Assembly: GCA_030839105.1 (NCBI GenBank)
Contig: JAUZEI010000341.1
Location: 1 to 9,374, forward strand
From: Actinomycetota bacterium
GTDB taxonomy: Bacteria; Actinomycetota; Acidimicrobiia; IMCC26256; PALSA-610
Length of the DNA: 9,374 nt
Reading direction: 5' to 3'
Shown: piece by piece, positions 6,643-9,374 of the stretch
Layout of the letters: the number at the start of each line of letters is the position of its first letter
Numbering within the stretch: position 1 is the first letter of the stretch
Program-made: the position numbers and the translations under genes
Notes under the pieces: generated by a model
Databases searched by the model: none
What the model was told of the DNA's origin: nothing
Seen by the model: the letters and a program-made list of their open reading frames with translations, nothing else

Positions 6643-7833
6643 TCAGTCGCGGTCGAGCGGCGCCGCGAGCAACAGCAGGTCGTAGATGATCTTGAGCGAT
6701 CCGCCGATGACCAAGGGCCAGCCGAAGCTCGTGCGATCGAGCAACAACCCGGCGATCGCGGGCGTCGCCGCGCTGGCCAGGCTCCGGGGCACGTTCGTGA
6801 CGCTCGCGGCGGCCGCGCGCTCGTCGGGATCGACGAGTCGCATCACGAGTGCCTGGCGCGCCGGAACGTCGAGCTGCGACAGCAGGGCGCGCATGAGCAG
6901 AAACGTCACAGCCAACGGCGCGCTCGGGACGATGCCGGCGAGTATCAGGAACATGTTGGCGGGGAGGTGTGTGAACACCATCGTCCGGACGAGTCCCCAG
7001 CGAACGGCGAGGCGCGCCGCGAACAATTGCGAGAACGCGGTCAGCACGCCGGACGCGGCAAGGGTTGCCCCGGTCGCGGCCGGCGAGAGCCCGAAGCGCA
7101 GATCGAGGTACAGGACGAGCAGCGACTGCACGGCGAACCCACCACCCGCCGAGTCGAGTGCAAACAACACCGACAGCCGCATCACGATCGCGCGCGAGCG
7201 ATGCAGACCTCGTCGGGGCGCGGCCACCGCGGCATGCCCGCGCAGCCCGCGGTACGCGAGCCCGGCCGCGACCGCGGTCACGACGTAGACGAGGAAGGAG
7301 AGCCGCTCGACCGTCGCGATGTCCCAGTCGTATGCCGATGCGATCCGGGCGGGAAGTGCCGACGCGAGCGCTCCCGCCGCCGCGGCAAGGGAAGCGGCGA
7401 CGTTGTAGAACGCGAAGTACCGCGGTCGCCGGCTCGTCTCGGTGAGATCGGCCAGCACGGCCTGCTCGGTCGGGAGGAACAGGCTGACATCACCGCCCGA
7501 AGGGTTCAGGGTTCCGATGAACCCGACGACCATCAGCGGCGCGAAGCGCGTGATGGTCGCGAACCCGGTCCCGGTCAATGCCATCAACGCGCACGACGCG
7601 AACAGGACGCGCTGCGCGCCCCAGCGATTGAGCCGCAGCCCGGCCCAGAGCGTCAGCGCGGCCGAGCCGAGCAGCGTCGCGGTGATGATCGCACCGATCT
7701 GGAAACCGCTGAAGCCGAGGTGTTGCAGGTAGCGAGCGAGCAGAACACTCGCGAAGCCGTCGGCGAACGCTCGGATCGCGCGCGCGACGATCAACGGACG
7801 CGTCGCACTCTCCCCCGTCGTCTGCGCCGTCAC
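6643..7833 (-). CDS. MFS transporter, probable drug or metabolite exporter
   Basis: The 396-residue protein has about 12 hydrophobic helices in two six-helix halves separated by a basic loop at about 195-215 (PRRGLHRSR), the layout of the major facilitator superfamily. A motif-A-like loop GLRLNRWGAQRV (65-76) and its counterpart AARLAVRWGLVRT (272-284) are visible, and a conserved DVPARQALVMRLVDPDERAAAASVTNV (322-348) precedes helix 11. The length suits the 12-helix DHA1-like exporters, but substrate cannot be inferred. The start is GTG 7833: it lies six bases after TACCGT, a good -10 hexamer, which suggests a leaderless mRNA, and there is no Shine-Dalgarno sequence. Methionine-poor N-terminus MTAQTTGESATR is followed directly by helix 1. 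It is followed by the SCO6745-family gene, with which it probably forms a two-gene operon, and an inverted repeat overlaps its promoter. Confidence 0.9.
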   Translation of the reverse strand: MTAQTTGESATRPLIVARAIRAFADGFASVLLARYLQHLGFSGFQIGAIITATLLGSAALTLWAGLRLNRWGAQRVLFASCALMALTGTGFATITRFAPLMVVGFIGTLNPSGGDVSLFLPTEQAVLADLTETSRRPRYFAFYNVAASLAAAAGALASALPARIASAYDWDIATVERLSFLVYVVTAVAAGLAYRGLRGHAAVAAPRRGLHRSRAIVMRLSVLFALDSAGGGFAVQSLLVLYLDLRFGLSPAATGATLAASGVLTAFSQLFAARLAVRWGLVRTMVFTHLPANMFLILAGIVPSAPLAVTFLLMRALLSQLDVPARQALVMRLVDPDERAAAASVTNVPRSLASAATPAIAGLLLDRTSFGWPLVIGGSLKIIYDLLLLAAPLDRD

Positions 7834-7845
7834 CCGCGCACGGTA
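7833..7845 (-). promoter_or_regulatory. -10 element and leaderless start of the MFS gene
   Basis: On the minus strand TACCGT (7840-7845) is followed by six bases GCGCGG and the GTG start at 7833, placing transcription start on the first base of the gene. No convincing -35 hexamer is found 16-18 bases upstream, which is common in actinobacterial promoters. Confidence 0.45.
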
Positions 7846-7859
7846 ACGCGCGCCGTGCG
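7837..7859. repeat. inverted repeat overlapping the MFS promoter (possible operator)
   Basis: CGCACGG (7837-7843) and CCGTGCG (7853-7859) are perfect 7-base arms around a 9-base spacer. The left arm overlaps the predicted -10 hexamer at 7840-7845. In DNA this could be an operator for a dimeric repressor controlling the exporter. In RNA it could be a stem ending transcription from the upstream gene. The sequence alone cannot separate these. Confidence 0.35.
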
Positions 7860-7884
7860 GCCTACTCCGCTACGACCGACTGCG

Positions 7885-7899
7885 AGCGACTCTGTCGCT
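7885..7899 (-). terminator. short hairpin spanning the stop codon of the membrane protein gene
   Basis: AGCGAC and GTCGCT (7885-7890 and 7894-7899) form a perfect 6-base-pair stem with a 3-base loop. The TAG stop codon at 7898-7900 lies in the stem. No T-run follows. It may mark the end of the transcript before the MFS promoter, but the stem is short. Confidence 0.25.
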
Positions 7900-8827
7900 A
7901 TCCGTCGACAACCCGTGCCGGCAGCTTCGCCATGCGGTCCTGGAAGACGCTCACGATGCCCGGGATAGTCGTACGACCGGCCACCGCGATCTGGGGCGAG
8001 TCGGGCTCGGGGAAGTACAGGCCCATGAGCACCCGCCCTCTGCGCAGGTAGACCGCAATCGCGTGCGACGGTACGGGTGAGTCCGTGCTCACGGAGACGA
8101 AGTCGTACGCGAGGCGGTCGACTGTCGGCTTGCGCGGCCACGCGCGGTCGGGGGTTGGGCGGAACGTCGTCGTCGCGGTGGCTTCGCCGATCGGACTCTG
8201 GACCGGCGTCGACGGGCAATGGGCGACGACGGAGCGCACCTCATTGAAGGCCTCGGTGCCGACCGACGCGCCGCGATACAGGATCGCCTCCGTGCCGAAG
8301 TGCGTCACACCCTGCGCGTCGGTCAGCGAGACCTGGCGTCGCGCCGTGCGCTTCGCTTCGCTCGGAAAGGTTCCGTTGCACAGGTCGAGCGTTCCGACTG
8401 TGAGGTCGGCGCCGTGCGCCAGGTGATGGACGGTGGCCGAAGCGGCCACGTCGGTCTGCTTCACGATCAGGCCGGCCAGAACGCCCTCGTCGCGATCGAC
8501 GGGTCCGGACGGTGCCGTCGTGCCCTGCGGGAACGGAGTCGTGTTCGGCGACGTGGAGCCGGGCGCGGCGGACGTGCGGCTCGTGCCGGAGTCACGGGCG
8601 TCGAGTACGAGCGTGGCCGTTGCAAAACCGACGATGAGGGCGACGACCACGACTGCGGCGAGGAAAGCGGTAACGGGACCTGGGCCACCGGGGGGCGGCT
8701 CGTTGCCGACCGCTTGATCGAAGGGCGCAGGCGGAGAAACGGAGTACGGGGGCGGCGACGACGCAGCCGGCGGCACCGTCTCGAGATCGGGCTCCGGATC
8801 GGAAGCAGGGTCGACGTAGTCGGTCAC
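7898..8827 (-). CDS. single-pass membrane protein with proline-rich tail and extracytoplasmic domain of unknown function
   Basis: From GTG 8827 the product has 309 residues and starts VTDYVDPASDPEPD. An acidic, proline-rich cytoplasmic segment (1-50) is followed by one transmembrane helix (about 52-75, TAFLAAVVVVALIVGFATATLVL), a Ser/Thr/Pro linker (80-108) and an extracytoplasmic domain (about 112-309). That domain has only two cysteines, C150 (LDLCNGTFPSEAKR) and C204 (AHCPSTP), well placed for a disulfide, and ends with YLRRGRVLMGLYFPEPD and AVAGRTTIPGIVSVFQDRMAKL. The overall layout recalls PknH-type sensor-domain and LpqN/LprH-like mycobacterial proteins, but I do not recognise the family securely. 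The frame stays open upstream to 9226, but that part is antisense-like sequence over the PPOX gene with arginine/serine-rich shadow composition, so GTG 8827, next to a TACGCT -10-like hexamer, is preferred. Function unknown. Confidence 0.82.
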   Translation of the reverse strand: MTDYVDPASDPEPDLETVPPAASSPPPYSVSPPAPFDQAVGNEPPPGGPGPVTAFLAAVVVVALIVGFATATLVLDARDSGTSRTSAAPGSTSPNTTPFPQGTTAPSGPVDRDEGVLAGLIVKQTDVAASATVHHLAHGADLTVGTLDLCNGTFPSEAKRTARRQVSLTDAQGVTHFGTEAILYRGASVGTEAFNEVRSVVAHCPSTPVQSPIGEATATTTFRPTPDRAWPRKPTVDRLAYDFVSVSTDSPVPSHAIAVYLRRGRVLMGLYFPEPDSPQIAVAGRTTIPGIVSVFQDRMAKLPARVVDG

Positions 8828-8840
8828 CTCGGGCAGCGTA
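8827..8840 (-). promoter_or_regulatory. possible leaderless -10 element before the membrane protein gene
   Basis: TACGCT (8835-8840, minus strand) lies seven bases before GTG 8827, close to the spacing expected if transcription starts at the start codon. No good -35 is seen. It competes with the promoter proposed at 8877-8905, and both could be used. It supports the choice of GTG 8827. Confidence 0.3.
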
Positions 8841-8876
8841 GGGGCCGCCGGCGTCCGACCGGATCGCGGCACACGG

Positions 8877-8905
8877 CACGTACGGTCGGACTGTCGGACT
8901 GTCGA
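8877..8905 (-). promoter_or_regulatory. alternative promoter upstream of the membrane protein gene
   Basis: TCGACA (8900-8905) is followed by 17 bases and TACGTG (8877-8882) on the minus strand. Transcription would start near 8870, giving a leader of about 43 bases before GTG 8827. The -35 and the next five bases, TCGACAGTCCG, are identical to those before the diiron operon. The -10 is only a partial match. Confidence 0.3.
8888..8903. repeat. tandem 8-base repeat in the intergenic region
   Basis: GGACTGTC occurs twice head to tail (8888-8895 and 8896-8903), 30 bases after the PPOX stop codon in transcription order. A third copy is at 5680-5687 before the diiron operon. It may be a regulator site or replication slippage. 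Confidence 0.5.
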
Positions 8906-8933
8906 GGACCGTGAGATCTCCTGGCCCGCGACC

Positions 8934-9347
8934 TCAGGGCCAGCCGCGCCACCGGACGACGTCGATCGCCACCACCGCGCCGGGTGGCGGCTGCTCGACG
9001 TACACGCGATATTTCGTCGTGAGGAGCGCGATCGCGCCGTCGCGCTCGTCGCCGTCGTCGAGGACGCGTCCCTCACCGTCGAGGCGCACCCACCACAGCG
9101 TCGACCAATCGTCGGAGTAGTGATCCACGAGCAACGCCGCGTGCGGGTTCGCCCGAAGATTCTCGAGGCGGCGCAACGCGATGGTCGACTTCGGTTTCGC
9201 GTCGACCGCCGAATAGACCACCTCACGAGCGTCGCCGGAGAGCGCGAAACAACAAGGCACCAGGTGCGGACGCCCGTCGTTCGTCACTGTGGCCAAGCGG
9301 GCGACGCGCGCGTCCCGAAAGCGGCGACGCATCTCCTCGGGGTCCAT
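8934..9347 (-). CDS. PPOX-class (split-barrel) oxidoreductase, Rv0121-like, putatively F420-dependent
   Basis: The product is 137 residues, the normal length for this group. Family segments visible in order are RVARLATVTNDGRPHLVPCCFAL (14-36, first strands of the split barrel), AVDAKPKSTIALRRLENLRANPHAALLVDHY (47-77, cofactor-phosphate and dimer region) and DDWSTLWWVRLDGEGRV (79-95), with a final VVAIDVVRWRGW. This pattern is the TIGR03668/Rv0121 subfamily of pyridoxamine-oxidase-like proteins, named as F420-dependent, an assignment by family rather than by a residue I can see. The expected role is reduction of a small organic substrate or cofactor binding in a cytoplasmic homodimer. ATG 9347 is preceded by GGTGG four bases away and also by TACGGT six bases away, so either ribosome binding or leaderless initiation could be used. 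No operon partner is evident; 106 bases separate it from the next gene. Confidence 0.9.
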   Translation of the reverse strand: MDPEEMRRRFRDARVARLATVTNDGRPHLVPCCFALSGDAREVVYSAVDAKPKSTIALRRLENLRANPHAALLVDHYSDDWSTLWWVRLDGEGRVLDDGDERDGAIALLTTKYRVYVEQPPPGAVVAIDVVRWRGWP

Positions 9348-9359
9348 CCGTCCACCGTA
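9347..9359 (-). promoter_or_regulatory. possible leaderless -10 element of the PPOX gene
   Basis: TACGGT (9354-9359, minus strand) is followed by six bases GGACGG and ATG 9347, the same geometry as at the MFS gene. The -35 would lie beyond the right edge of the window, so the promoter cannot be completed. GGTGG overlapping the hexamer could instead be a ribosome site. Confidence 0.35.
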
Positions 9360-9374
9360 GGTCGGCCGGACGGC

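Noticed and set aside
2777..8914. Other long plus-strand frames (such as 3311-4057, 4506-5480, 5762-6685, 6967-7968 and 8219-8914)
   Set aside because: Each is antisense to a gene with clear motifs, has low-complexity Arg/Asp/Glu-rich sequence and no domain, and is expected from GC-rich third codon positions.
8828..9226. N-terminal extension of the membrane protein frame up to 9226 (442 residues in all)
   Set aside because: This part lies in another frame over the well-recognised PPOX gene, is made of Arg/Ser/Thr-rich shadow sequence without any domain, and a GTG at 8827 gives a sensible proline-rich tail and membrane helix.
1..9374. Mobile element, defence island or CRISPR system
   Set aside because: No transposase, integrase, nuclease, toxin-antitoxin pair, long direct or inverted repeat, or spaced repeat array is visible, and base composition and gene direction are uniform.

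Overview
The window is GC-rich chromosomal DNA, and every gene I can support lies on the minus strand, so transcription runs from base 9374 towards base 1. There are ten protein genes (nine complete, one cut by the left edge) and one tentative small ORF. GC-rich third codon positions, GTG starts, an Rv0121-type F420/PPOX oxidoreductase, an SCO6745-family protein, a DUF6629 membrane protein and several apparently leaderless starts point to an actinobacterium. I cannot name it more closely; an Acidimicrobiia-like or other environmental actinobacterium would fit. I see no rRNA, tRNA, insertion sequence, integrase, CRISPR array or origin. No stretch over 300 bases lacks a gene; the largest gaps are about 180, 110, 106 and 64 bases.

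In order of transcription: (1) 9347-8934, a small F420/flavin split-barrel (PPOX) oxidoreductase. (2) 8827-7898, a single-pass membrane protein with a proline-rich cytoplasmic tail and an extracytoplasmic domain of unknown function; the longest ORF here starts far upstream, antisense-like, inside the PPOX gene, and I place the true start at a GTG at 8827. (3) 7833-6643 and 6628-5765, an MFS exporter followed closely by an SCO6745-family (HTH_67-like) protein. (4) 5654-2699, a three-gene operon with two 4-base ATGA overlaps: a soluble ferritin-like diiron protein with two E-X29-E-X2-H halves, an SDR oxidoreductase, and an APH/ecdysteroid-kinase-like phosphotransferase. This looks like a dedicated small-molecule pathway of oxygenation, oxidation and phosphorylation on an unknown substrate. 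(5) 2518-1, a second tight operon: membrane acyl desaturase, DUF6629 seven-helix membrane protein and saccharopine-dehydrogenase-like reductase, separated by 3 and 4 bases. A possible 35-codon ORF with a near-perfect Shine-Dalgarno sequence sits just before the desaturase.

The regulatory signals are consistent with one another. Three or four genes have a TAnnnT-like -10 hexamer placed 6-7 bases before the start codon, as expected for leaderless mRNAs. Two intergenic regions share the 11-mer TCGACAGTCCG at the -35 position. An inverted repeat overlaps the -10 of the MFS gene. The most interesting unit is the diiron/SDR/kinase cassette. No ferredoxin or reductase partner for either iron enzyme is encoded in the window.
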